Shown here: positions 17,780 through 27,389 of the stretch, one piece after another
How positions within the stretch are numbered: the first letter of the stretch is position 1
Layout of the letters: the number at the start of each line of letters is the position of its first letter
Assembly (NCBI RefSeq): GCF_001657475.1
Contig: NZ_LXEY01000009.1
Location: 22,658 to 86,657 of the forward strand
Direction: 5' to 3'
DNA: 64,000 bases
Source: Enteractinococcus helveticum
GTDB lineage: Bacteria > Actinomycetota > Actinomycetes > Actinomycetales > Micrococcaceae
Made by a program: the position numbers and the translations under genes
The notes under the pieces: model-generated
The model's input: only the letters and a program-made list of their open reading frames with translations
What the model was told of the DNA's origin: nothing
The model's database searches: none

Positions 17780-18556
17780 GTGACAAAAACACACGATCAC
17801 GACACCGGACAGCCGCGAGCCATCGCACAACGGCTGTCCGGTACGTGCGCCATCGTCACCGGCGCAGCACAGGGTATTGGCCGGGCCATCGCCGACAGGC
17901 TGGCCGCCGAAGGCAGTATTGTCGTGTGCCTGGATATCCAAGAAATGGCAGCACCGGTGGTCCAGGGTCAAGAATTTCACTTCTGTGATGTCACGGATGC
18001 CCACCAGGTACAAGATGTCGTAGCCAAAGTGCTCGACGAGCACGGTGGCGTGGACATTCTGGTCAATAACGCTGGATTATTAGAACAGGCGCGCTCACTG
18101 CGCGACGTCACTTCCGAACAATTGCATAAGTACTTCGATACCAATGCCGTTGGTCCGATGCTGATGGTCCAAGCCGCCTACGATGCGCTCATCGCTAGTA
18201 AGTGGCGGGGCAGAGTCATTAATATCGCCTCGCGCACCTTCTTCACAGGCAGCTCCAGGCAGCCGGCCTATGTCGCGTCGAAAGGCGCGCTACTGGGCCT
18301 GACAAGGGTCATGGCACATGAGCTTGGACAGTACGGCGTCACCGTGAATGCCGTGTTGCCATCCCAGATTGCCAGCCCCGGAACACGCCGATACACCTCC
18401 GATGAATCCTTTGCTTCAACCATGAGCCGTCAGGCGATTCGTGAGTTCGTCAGCGGCGATGACGTCGCTGGCACCGTTGCATTCCTCGCGTCCCCGGATG
18501 GGACTATGATGACGGGACAAACCGTGGTCTGCGATGGCGGCGGATTGATGCGATAA
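17780..18556 (+). CDS. Short-chain dehydrogenase/reductase
   Basis: A 258-residue classical SDR. The cofactor motif TGAAQGIG is at about 24-31, NNAG at about 94, the catalytic serine in INIASR, and Y-x3-K in YVASKGALLG. The acidic residue after beta-2 (VCLDIQ) suggests NAD+. The GTG start at 17780 has AGGAG about 10 nt upstream. It resembles cis-diol or hydroxy-acid dehydrogenases. It ends the ligAB operon. It is not LigC, which belongs to the Gfo/Idh/MocA family. Confidence 0.87.
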   Translation: MTKTHDHDTGQPRAIAQRLSGTCAIVTGAAQGIGRAIADRLAAEGSIVVCLDIQEMAAPVVQGQEFHFCDVTDAHQVQDVVAKVLDEHGGVDILVNNAGLLEQARSLRDVTSEQLHKYFDTNAVGPMLMVQAAYDALIASKWRGRVINIASRTFFTGSSRQPAYVASKGALLGLTRVMAHELGQYGVTVNAVLPSQIASPGTRRYTSDESFASTMSRQAIREFVSGDDVAGTVAFLASPDGTMMTGQTVVCDGGGLMR

Positions 18557-18593
18557 CCGTGAATTTCCCACCGTTTGAAGGATGAATCTTTCC

Positions 18594-19925
18594 ATGGGCA
18601 CACCAGATTTCAATGCTGCAGACATAGCTGCTCGTGACGCCCAAATCCAAGATCTTCAGCAACAGCTTGCCGACGCTCGCCGTCAAGAACAATATTTGAC
18701 GGCGGTGACTCGCACGACCGCTAACCTGGCCTCGGAACGGTCGTTGCCCCTAACCTTGACGGCAATGGCCGAGGAGATTGTGCAGGCCGATGAGCTAGTC
18801 GGTGTCCAAGTACTGACGAATGAGCATGCCAGCGGCAAGCTACACATGTTGGGCATGGCAGGGTTCCCGCCATCACTGGGCAGCTCATTCTATGCCAAGC
18901 TCAAACAATGTGAGCAGCTTGGAGCAGACCTGTTAATGCTCAAAGCATTCCACATCGCTAAACCAGTGGTCATCGAAAACCGCTACGAGCAGGTCATGTC
19001 GGATCCGTCCTGGGAACCGCTGCACGAATACCACCGTGAACCGCGCTGGGGAGACTTCGCGTCGTTTCCGATCATTGTGCGAGGGAAGACCGTGGGGATT
19101 CTGAATGCCTTTGTAGCTCCCGGATTTAAGGTTGACACTCGCAGTTACGCATTTTTGAGTTCTATGGCCGAACAGGCCGCTTTTGCCATTGACTATGCGT
19201 CACTGTTGGACGAGGAACGGCAGATTGCTCAGCGCCAAGAACGGCAGCAACTCGCCCGAAATCTGCATGACTCCGTTGTTCAACAGGTCTTTTCGATGGG
19301 TATGTTGTCGCAGACCGTGAGCATTTTGGCCCAGAAAAATGATGTCAACGTTTTAGAACGGATCTTGGAAACCTCCCGCGATCTGGAAGACATCACATCA
19401 TCGGTGCTCAAAGATCTCCGGATGCTAGTTGCACAGCTGAAGCCCACGGTCATTGACGAGGGAGAATTTCGGCGCGCGTTGGAGACCTTTCAATCCACCA
19501 CTCACCGGCAAACCGGGTTGGAGATTTCCAGTCGCGTGGATCCGGTAGTCGATATGCTGGAACGAGAATTGGCCGAAGACCTGTATCACGTGATTGCAGA
19601 AGCAGTGCATAACGCGGTCAAACATAGCTCGGCCAGCGAGATCGACATCGATATCGCCATTGATGACCAACTGATGCTGACTGTCCAAGACAACGGGAAT
19701 TCGACTAATAATCAACTCTCACCGCACCACCTCGTAGCTGCCGATCACCCTCCAAAACCCGGTAACGGTTTGAGTTTCATGCGCGAACGTGTGGAACGGT
19801 GGCAGGGAGAATTTTCTGTAGACTTTGGTGTCCCTCGGGGTACCGTTGTGCGGGCAACGATGCCCGTGCTGATACGACAGTCCCTAGATGAAGACAGTCT
19901 TTTGGGTCCTGGAGGGAACGAATAA
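18594..19925 (+). CDS. GAF-domain sensor histidine kinase (NarL-type pair)
   Basis: A 443-residue cytoplasmic kinase with no transmembrane segments. A short N-terminal coiled coil (DAQIQDLQQQLADARR) leads to a GAF domain (about 35-200). The HisKA_3 dimerisation domain has the phospho-acceptor in ARNLHDSVVQQV, and the HATPase has its N box in AEAVHNAVKHS and G box GNGLSFMRERV. A soluble GAF sensor suggests an intracellular aromatic ligand. The ATG at 18594 is preferred since an ATG at 18582 overlaps the GAAGGA ribosome-binding site. It overlaps its response regulator gene by 1 bp. Confidence 0.9.
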   Translation: MGTPDFNAADIAARDAQIQDLQQQLADARRQEQYLTAVTRTTANLASERSLPLTLTAMAEEIVQADELVGVQVLTNEHASGKLHMLGMAGFPPSLGSSFYAKLKQCEQLGADLLMLKAFHIAKPVVIENRYEQVMSDPSWEPLHEYHREPRWGDFASFPIIVRGKTVGILNAFVAPGFKVDTRSYAFLSSMAEQAAFAIDYASLLDEERQIAQRQERQQLARNLHDSVVQQVFSMGMLSQTVSILAQKNDVNVLERILETSRDLEDITSSVLKDLRMLVAQLKPTVIDEGEFRRALETFQSTTHRQTGLEISSRVDPVVDMLERELAEDLYHVIAEAVHNAVKHSSASEIDIDIAIDDQLMLTVQDNGNSTNNQLSPHHLVAADHPPKPGNGLSFMRERVERWQGEFSVDFGVPRGTVVRATMPVLIRQSLDEDSLLGPGGNE

Positions 19926-20614
19926 TGCCGAAAGAAATTGATATGCCGTCCGACACAGATCAACAGGATACGCTCAAGGTTTTTGTTGTCGACGACCACG
20001 CAATAGCTCGTCGCGGGATCGCCGCATACCTAGACGTCCTAGACGATATGGAGACCATCGGGGAGGCCATTGACGGACAAGATGCGCTTGACCAAATGGC
20101 CGAATTCGCAGCATTCAATAAATTACCGGATGTCGTGCTGCTGGATTTGTTGATGCCACGGTTAGACGGCGTGAGCACTCTGAAGATTCTGCGTGAAAAA
20201 TATCCGCAAGTCCAAGTGGTCATTCTAACCAGCTATGACGAAGTCGAGCGCATGAACACTGTGATGCGCCTGGGTGCGGCTGGTTATCTGTTAAAAGATG
20301 CCGGACCACTTGAAGTCGCTTCAGCCATTCGCGCCGCGGTGAAGGATGAAGTATTTATTGCCACGTCGATGGCTAAGAAACTCACCCAAATGATGAGCTC
20401 ACCAGCCAGCGGTATTTCCTCGTTGACCGAACGTGAGCGGACCGTGCTGATGCTTGTGGGGGAGGGGTGCTCCAACCAGGAGATCGCGAAGCGACTCCAC
20501 ATTAGCGAGCGGACCGCCCGGACCCACGTATCCAACATGTTGGGCAAACTCAATCTGAGCTCTCGGACCCAAGCAGCGCTGCTGGCCGTCAACTCGGGGC
20601 TCATCGCTCCATAA
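19925..20614 (+). CDS. NarL/LuxR-type response regulator
   Basis: A 229-residue regulator. The receiver domain (about 18-140) has VVDDH, the phospho-accepting aspartate in VVLLDLLMPRLDG, a threonine in VILTSYDE and the lysine in YLLKDAG. The C-terminal LuxR HTH runs from LTERERTVLMLVGEG to ISERTARTHVSNMLGKL. GGAGG lies 9 nt before the ATG, which overlaps the kinase stop. An 18-bp palindrome directly downstream recurs upstream of ligA and of the substrate-binding protein gene, making this regulator the best candidate to bind it. Confidence 0.92.
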   Translation: MPKEIDMPSDTDQQDTLKVFVVDDHAIARRGIAAYLDVLDDMETIGEAIDGQDALDQMAEFAAFNKLPDVVLLDLLMPRLDGVSTLKILREKYPQVQVVILTSYDEVERMNTVMRLGAAGYLLKDAGPLEVASAIRAAVKDEVFIATSMAKKLTQMMSSPASGISSLTERERTVLMLVGEGCSNQEIAKRLHISERTARTHVSNMLGKLNLSSRTQAALLAVNSGLIAP

Positions 20615-20628
20615 GAACGCGGCGCCAG

Positions 20629-20646
20629 CTACGTCAAATGACGTAG
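20629..20646. promoter_or_regulatory. Candidate response-regulator site upstream of ligM (CTACGTCAAATGACGTAG)
   Basis: An 8-bp perfect inverted repeat around AA, extended by one base pair on each side. It is the most symmetric of the shared sites and lies 157 bp (centre) before the demethylase ATG. It could also fold as a weak terminator for the regulator gene, but no U-tract follows. Confidence 0.55.
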
Positions 20647-20751
20647 CTACTTTCGACAGTTTGGCCCAAGAATGCCAAGGGATCTGAAACTACAGTGGAG
20701 TGAGACGGGTCACGATCGTGGGATAGAAAATTCTCCTACACCGCCCACTAG

Positions 20752-22206
<1,455 letters not shown>

Positions 22207-22416
22207 ACGCTTGAGCAAGCTGCGGCGTCCGTTTCCTTATTTCAGGCGCTGCAGCTTTGCTGACTCTTCGCAAGAGCGATACATGCTGCTAGGAAACTGT
22301 GTTTGACTAGCAGCATTGTCATTACGAAATCTTTTTCTACGCCGCAGGCAGCGGTATGTAGAAACCTCGACGGCGCGCACCACGTTGAGGTATACCCTTC
22401 AAAGGATCCAATAGAC

Positions 22417-23286
22417 ATGACTTCTGATTCCAACAATCTGATCGTCACTCTGTCCGGCCCGAACCAGCCGGGGATTGTGCATGCCATCACCGGCGCATTG
22501 CTGAGAGTCAATGCCGATATTGCAGAGTCAAAACAGTTCGACTCTCCGCACAGTGGAACGTTTTTCATGCGCGTGCAATTTTCCACGGATTGTTCCGTTC
22601 AAGACACTCAAACAGCGATCGCCGATGTCGTGGAGCAATACGATATGGATGCTGAGGTCTATGATGCCGCGGTGAAAACCCGCACCTTGATTATGGTGTC
22701 CAAAGACGGCCGGACCATGAATGAACTGTTGTTCCAGCAACACGCCGGCACCCTGCCGGTGGAAGTCCCCGTGATTGTGTCCAATCACCTGGATCTACAA
22801 CCCATGGCCTATTTCTACGATGTGCCCTTCGTGCACATTCCGCTGATCAAACACGCCGACGGCACCGATAATAAGGCCGAGGCCGAAGCCCGGCTCATGC
22901 AGATCATCGACCAGTACGACATCGAACTCGTGGTCTTGGCCCGGTACATGCAGATCCTGTCCGATGAGCTCACCCGCAAACTCGATGGCAAAGCCATCAA
23001 TATTCACCACTCGTTTTTGCCTTCCTTCAAAGGCGCCCGGCCGTATCACCAGGCCCATGACCGCGGGGTCAAACTCATCGGGGCCACCGCCCACTACGTC
23101 ACCGCTGACCTGGACGAGGGCCCGATCATCGAACAACGCGTCCAACGCGTCAACCACGCCCTAACCGCCCAAGACTTCGTCCAACGCGGCCGCGCGGTCG
23201 AAGGCGCCACCCTGGCCCAGGCCGTGCAATGGCACACCGAACACCGAGTCCTCCTCGACGGCGACCGCACCGTCATCTTCGAATAA
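22417..23286 (+). CDS. purU: Formyltetrahydrofolate deformylase (second copy)
   Basis: A 289-residue PurU. It has an ACT domain (about 5-85, LIVTLSGPNQPGIVHAITGALL) and a catalytic domain with INIHHSFLPSFKGARPYHQA and GATAHYVTADLDEGPII. It hydrolyses 10-formyl-THF, freeing THF for further demethylation. The ATG at 22417 has AAAGGA 10 nt upstream and gives canonical length. It follows the ligM-like gene, so its role here is probably C1 disposal from O-demethylation rather than purine balance. Its codon use becomes strongly GC-rich toward the 3' end. Confidence 0.93.
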   Translation: MTSDSNNLIVTLSGPNQPGIVHAITGALLRVNADIAESKQFDSPHSGTFFMRVQFSTDCSVQDTQTAIADVVEQYDMDAEVYDAAVKTRTLIMVSKDGRTMNELLFQQHAGTLPVEVPVIVSNHLDLQPMAYFYDVPFVHIPLIKHADGTDNKAEAEARLMQIIDQYDIELVVLARYMQILSDELTRKLDGKAINIHHSFLPSFKGARPYHQAHDRGVKLIGATAHYVTADLDEGPIIEQRVQRVNHALTAQDFVQRGRAVEGATLAQAVQWHTEHRVLLDGDRTVIFE

Positions 23287-23311
23287 ACCCCAGCTCCGAC
23301 CGCGGACGTGT

Positions 23312-23328
23312 CTACGACAAATGTCGCA
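23312..23328. promoter_or_regulatory. Candidate response-regulator site upstream of the SBP gene
   Basis: Reads CTACGACAAATGTCGCA, matching the sites before ligA and ligM. It lies about 200 bp before the substrate-binding protein start and 26 bp upstream of a MarR-type operator, so this promoter may integrate both regulators. Confidence 0.5.
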
Positions 23329-23353
23329 TAGCCGACTGCGACAACCCACGTAT

Positions 23354-23370
23354 TATCAGGTAGCCTGAAA
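23354..23370. promoter_or_regulatory. MarR-type operator 1 (TATCAGG-TAG-CCTGAAA)
   Basis: A 17-bp inverted repeat with one mismatch, equal in centre and arms to operators at 24651 and 26853. It lies upstream of the substrate-binding protein gene. Confidence 0.6.
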
Positions 23371-23518
23371 CGATATACACTGTGATGTGAGTCGCGTTAC
23401 ATTTTCGCGGCTCGACCCATTGGGAGTCCTGATCATCTGTTCCGGTAGCCCACGTGGCGTCTGCCATCTGCCTTTCAATGGCTGGAGTGGCGCTTGGAAA
23501 ACTCTTAAGGAGCTTGAA

Positions 23519-24487
23519 TTGAAGTTCAAGAAAACGATTTCGTTGACGTCGGCAGCCCTCTTAGCGCTGTCCTTGTCGGCATGTTCCAATAATGAGCCCG
23601 ATGCTGCGGCTGATGGCGAGCTGGACGAACTTACTGTGGGTATCATTCCGATTGCCGCTTATGCGGCAATCCCCTACGGTGTCGACCACGGCATCTTCGA
23701 GGAGCACGGACTCGATGTCACCGCACAAGCAAGCTCGGGTGGCGCCGAAATGCTTCCGGCGCTCCAAACCGGTGACATGGATGTCGTTATCGGCAACGTC
23801 TCCAACCTCTTGCTCGCAGTAGACCAGGGCCTCGATATGCGAGTCGTGAGTGGTTATCAGAACTCACTGCAAGAGGGACAAGATGTTAATGGCGTCGTCG
23901 TGCGAGCCGACTCGGGCATCGAGACATGGGCTGACCTTGAGGGTGCTGAAGTCGCAGTCAACGCACTACGGGGCCAAGGCGATCTGACCATTATGGAATC
24001 TGTTGACCAAGACGGCGGGGACCCGGAGCAGGTGAATTTCGTCGAGCTGAACTTCCCTGATATGGAATCTCAGTTGGAGCGTGGCAATGTGGACGCAGTC
24101 TGGTTGCCCGAACCGTTCATGCATAATGCCCTGGAGAGCGACGACTATAAACTGCTAGGTCACCCGAACCAAATTGTGTCCGGAATGCCAACTGTGGTCA
24201 GCTTTGTCACCGGGGGGCTCGTTGATGAGGACCCCGACCTTGTGCGACGCTATCAAGCAGCCATGGATGACGTGCTCACCGCCTTTGCTGCTGATGAAGA
24301 GGGTGCCATGGAAGCTGTCGTCGAGTTCATGGACGTTCCGCCAGAAGTCGCTGAGATCGCATCTGATTTGGAAAGCCACGATGCTGCCATCCCAACAGAA
24401 GCAATTCAACAGCTGGCTGACCTGATGGTCAAATACGACTTCGTAGAAGAAAACCCAATATCAGAAGGCTTCTTCTTCGAAGAGTAG
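23519..24487 (+). CDS. NMT1/SsuA-type ABC substrate-binding lipoprotein (orphan 1)
   Basis: A 322-residue periplasmic-type binding protein of the nitrate/taurine/thiamine-precursor group. A signal peptide ends in the lipobox LSAC (about residues 19-22), then a DELTVGIIPIAAYAAIPYGVDHGIFEEHGLDV opening typical of the fold (key part VGIIPIA). TTG 23519 is the likely start since AAGGAG lies 6 nt upstream and a basic signal start KFKK follows. No permease or ATPase adjoins it. Its promoter region carries both a response-regulator-type and a MarR-type site, so it may feed an aromatic acid to the importer at 40584-43329. Confidence 0.85.
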   Translation: MKFKKTISLTSAALLALSLSACSNNEPDAAADGELDELTVGIIPIAAYAAIPYGVDHGIFEEHGLDVTAQASSGGAEMLPALQTGDMDVVIGNVSNLLLAVDQGLDMRVVSGYQNSLQEGQDVNGVVVRADSGIETWADLEGAEVAVNALRGQGDLTIMESVDQDGGDPEQVNFVELNFPDMESQLERGNVDAVWLPEPFMHNALESDDYKLLGHPNQIVSGMPTVVSFVTGGLVDEDPDLVRRYQAAMDDVLTAFAADEEGAMEAVVEFMDVPPEVAEIASDLESHDAAIPTEAIQQLADLMVKYDFVEENPISEGFFFEE

Positions 24488-24650
24488 CTCTTTTGCGGGA
24501 TGCGCGACCGCGACCATACGATCTGTGCCCCGCGGTGCCGAGGTCGGCAGTGCCTTGGCGCCGCGGGGAATCGAAGATTCCACACTGCGCAGTTCTATTA
24601 GTAGCGACACCCCAAAATTTGACCGCTCAAAGGCAACGTCTCGCCACATA

Positions 24651-24667
24651 TTTCAGGTGGCCTGATG
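24651..24667. promoter_or_regulatory. MarR-type operator 2 (TTTCAGG-TGG-CCTGATG)
   Basis: A 17-bp inverted repeat with two mismatches in the right arm, centred about 74 bp before the MHS transporter start. Its left arm is identical to the operator at 26853. Confidence 0.55.
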
Positions 24668-24732
24668 ATCTCAAGGTGTTGCTGCGTGCGCAGAGCTACC
24701 GGTAGTTGCGGACCCTTAGAGAGGACCACGAT

Positions 24733-26106
24733 ATGTCCAGGAAAGACTCCACTACTCATGCCGCAAGTCTCGCGGGGTTGAGTAGAGCCGAACAACGCGC
24801 CGAAGCCCGGCGCGCAGTGCGCGCAACATTTATGGGCACCACAATCGAGTGGTACGACTTTTATCTTTATGCCGCGTGCGCCGCACTGATCTTTGGTCCA
24901 CAATTCTTCCCGTCCGATAGCTCCACGGCGTCCCAACTGGGTGCATTTGCGAGCTTCGCTCTCGGGTTTATTGCGCGACCGCTCGGCGGGATCCTTGCTG
25001 GCCACTTCGGTGACAGGGTGGGCCGCAAAAAGATGCTGATCCTATCGCTGACAGTCATGGGGATCGTGTCGACTTTCATCGGCCTCCTGCCGTCCTATGA
25101 GCAAATCGGTGTCGCTGCTCCGGTCTTGCTGGTCGTGCTGCGACTCGTACAGGGACTTGCGGTAGGTGCTGAATGGGGCGGCGCTGTCACCATGGCTGTT
25201 GAGCATGCTCCAGCGAATCGCAAGGCGCTCTACGGTGCGGCCCCAATGATGGGACTGCCTGCCGGATTATTGCTGAGCAGTCTGGTCCTGATCGTGCTCG
25301 GTGCACTGACCGGTCCGGCCTTTATTGAATGGGGCTGGAGAATCGCGTTTCTGTTTAGCGTCCTACTCGTTGTGCTGTCAATCTGGTATCGCCGACGCTT
25401 GACTGAAAGTCCTATCTTCGAGGCCTCAGTTGCCAATGAGCCAAAAGCCCTGCCGCTGATGGAGGTGCTGCGCGGATACAAAGCCCCGCTGGGCTTTACG
25501 ATTATCATCGCCGCCGTCCCACCAGTGCTCGCCTACCTGGTGCTGACTTGGGCGCTATCCTATGGCACCACCTCGTTGGGTTATGACCGCAACCATCTGC
25601 TGTGGATCGGTATCTTATGCTGCGTGATCCAGCTGATCATGATGCCCTACTTGGCAACTGTGGTTGACCGGACTAACCCGAGGATCCTTGCAGGGGTCGG
25701 CGCCGTGCTGATGTCGATTACCGCAATTATGTTCTTTCCGCTATTTGAGACCGGCAATCTCCTATTGGCGGGTATGGCAACCGTTGCTGCGCATGCCTCA
25801 ACAACCTTTGCCTTTGCAGCCATTCCACCGATTCTGACCCAAGCATTCCCAAGCAGGATGCGGTACACGGGCGTATCGATGGCCTATCAGTTCGGGTCCA
25901 TACTCGGCGGCGGTTTCGCACCGATGATCGCCACTACTTTATTTGCGGCCACGGGCCAGACCTGGCCCATCGGCCTATACGTTGTCACCGCAAGCGTGCT
26001 GATGCTGCTCAGCATCGCAGGTTTAGGCCTCTACTATCGAGCGCAAAGCGCTGCTGGTCGTGACACAGCTGCCGAAGAGCGCCAGGAGATGGTCTCGGTG
26101 CAGTAA
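24733..26106 (+). CDS. MHS-family MFS transporter (third copy, cou-linked)
   Basis: A 457-residue MHS symporter. EWYDFYLYAACAALIFGP marks TM1 (about 41), GHFGDRVGRKKM the loop motif. The ATG at 24733 follows GAGAGGACCACGAT. It carries the MarR-type operator upstream and precedes the MarR gene, matching the arrangement of a hydroxycinnamate transporter (couT-like in Rhodococcus). The likely cargo is p-coumarate, ferulate, sinapate or a dihydro derivative; this is inferred from context. Confidence 0.88.
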   Translation: MSRKDSTTHAASLAGLSRAEQRAEARRAVRATFMGTTIEWYDFYLYAACAALIFGPQFFPSDSSTASQLGAFASFALGFIARPLGGILAGHFGDRVGRKKMLILSLTVMGIVSTFIGLLPSYEQIGVAAPVLLVVLRLVQGLAVGAEWGGAVTMAVEHAPANRKALYGAAPMMGLPAGLLLSSLVLIVLGALTGPAFIEWGWRIAFLFSVLLVVLSIWYRRRLTESPIFEASVANEPKALPLMEVLRGYKAPLGFTIIIAAVPPVLAYLVLTWALSYGTTSLGYDRNHLLWIGILCCVIQLIMMPYLATVVDRTNPRILAGVGAVLMSITAIMFFPLFETGNLLLAGMATVAAHASTTFAFAAIPPILTQAFPSRMRYTGVSMAYQFGSILGGGFAPMIATTLFAATGQTWPIGLYVVTASVLMLLSIAGLGLYYRAQSAAGRDTAAEERQEMVSVQ

Positions 26107-26271
26107 TCTGACGGCTTCTGGACGTCGGTATGGTGGAATGTGCAATCGTTGGCAGCTGGGTAGCGCTCCAGTGTCGATATCTAGGAGTGGGACTCTGTAA
26201 GGTATTGTCATTGCACACTCGTTGGGCGACGCTGAAGGACCGCTTAACGAAAGACTGGGGAGTGATGCCGC

Positions 26272-26748
26272 ATGACATTCGAAGCAGAATCTTCGAGCTC
26301 TGCTGATGTACTTCAGGATCTTGATTCAGGATGGTTTATTTACACCATCAAGCAAATTGAGCTGGGTTTGCGTGTCCCGACGGAAGAAGTCGCTCAACAG
26401 GCCGGGCTGACGACGGCACAATTCACCGCCCTTGCCGTGCTCGAGCGCTGGCCCGGCATTACGTCATCTGAACTGGCCCGCAGGTCGTTTGTGCGCGCCC
26501 AGACGATGGCTGAGAATGTTTCAGTGCTTTTGGAGTCTGGTTTCATTCAGCGTGAGCGAGATCCAGAGAACATGCGCAGGTTTCACCTGTATATCACCGA
26601 CACTGGCCACGACACGTTGAGTTCTGCACGTTCCGCGATGGACGATCTCGAAGCCAAATTACTCGTAGCTTTGACTCCGCGAGACCGCGAAGAATTTGCA
26701 AAACACCTACGAAATGTCAGGCGAGCGCTGCGCGACCTGCCGCGTTAG
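26272..26748 (+). CDS. MarR-family repressor (CouR-like)
   Basis: A 158-residue MarR regulator. The winged HTH comprises LTTAQFTALAVLERWPG, SSELARRSFVRAQTMAENVSVLLESG and the basic wing RERDPENMRRFHLYIT. CouR of Rhodococcus is a MarR repressor released by hydroxycinnamoyl-CoA, and the gene set around this regulator is the same type. The perfect TTTCAGG-TAG-CCTGAAA palindrome overlaps the next promoter, with two more in the preceding promoters, so a common operator for this protein is likely. Confidence 0.88.
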   Translation: MTFEAESSSSADVLQDLDSGWFIYTIKQIELGLRVPTEEVAQQAGLTTAQFTALAVLERWPGITSSELARRSFVRAQTMAENVSVLLESGFIQRERDPENMRRFHLYITDTGHDTLSSARSAMDDLEAKLLVALTPRDREEFAKHLRNVRRALRDLPR

Positions 26749-26822
26749 CCTCCATCTTTACTGGATTATGGTCGAACGACTCGAATAAGACAGTCTTCTT
26801 TTTCAAGAATTGAATTGATCAC

Positions 26823-26871
26823 TTGACAACGTGTGCCCTGTCGCACAGTATGGTTTCAGGTAGCCTGAAAC
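26823..26871 (+). promoter_or_regulatory. Promoter with MarR-type operator 3 before the hydratase gene
   Basis: TTGACA at 26823-26828 and a -10-like CAGTAT at 26846-26851 (17-bp spacer) or TATGGT at 26849. The perfect palindrome GTTTCAGGTAGCCTGAAAC at 26853-26871 covers the start of transcription, a classical repressor position. Confidence 0.7.
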
Positions 26872-26915
26872 ACAGGCGCGATACTTCCTGACATGAATTG
26901 AAAGACAGGATGAAA

Positions 26916-27389
26916 ATGTCTTCGTCAACAATAGATAATCAGCTTTCCATCGCCATCGATGATTTGCCCAACCATGAGGGCCAGTCTTTTGGGCCATCGG
27001 CGTGGCAACAACTGACGCAATCAGATGTCAGCGCCTACGCGGAGGTCTCCGGTGACCACAACCCCATTCACGTCGATCCGGTAGCTGCGGCGGATAGCCC
27101 CTTCGGGCAGACGATCGCCCACGGCTATCTGACGTTGAGTCGCGTCGTGCCACTGATGGCAGAAGTCTTCACCGTAACGGGTTTCAAAACCGGGGTGAAC
27201 TACGGACTCAACCATCTGCGTTTTCCCGCACCGGTGCCAGTGGATAGCAGTATCCGACTGAGCGGAACCCTCCAAAAAGTAGAAGAAATTGCCGGTGGCT
27301 ATCAGCTCATCGTCGAAGTCGTTTTTGAAGTAGAAGATAATCCCAAGCCCGCGTGCGTGGCAGAACTAGTTTTGAGGTACTACAAATGA
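26916..27389 (+). CDS. MaoC-like enoyl-CoA hydratase (CouN-like)
   Basis: A 157-residue hotdog-fold (R)-hydratase. The catalytic motif is YAEVSGDHNPIHVD (about residues 38-51, with Asp and His), followed by GQTIAHGYLTLSRVVPLM. In the non-beta-oxidative hydroxycinnamate pathway it would add water to the feruloyl- or coumaroyl-CoA double bond. ATG 26916 is chosen for AGGA 5 nt upstream; ATG 26910 also fits. Its stop overlaps the SDR start (ATGA). It is the first gene of a five-gene operon under the MarR operator. Confidence 0.88.
   Translation: MSSSTIDNQLSIAIDDLPNHEGQSFGPSAWQQLTQSDVSAYAEVSGDHNPIHVDPVAAADSPFGQTIAHGYLTLSRVVPLMAEVFTVTGFKTGVNYGLNHLRFPAPVPVDSSIRLSGTLQKVEEIAGGYQLIVEVVFEVEDNPKPACVAELVLRYYK

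Noticed and set aside
17780..18556. SDR considered as LigC (4-carboxy-2-hydroxymuconate semialdehyde dehydrogenase).
   Set aside because: LigC is a Gfo/Idh/MocA-family protein; this is a classical SDR with TGxxxGIG and YxxxK, so it cannot be called LigC from sequence.
20627..20648. Hairpin after the response regulator considered only as a transcription terminator.
   Set aside because: There is no U-tract, and the same sequence recurs before ligA and the binding-protein gene, which fits a protein-binding site better.
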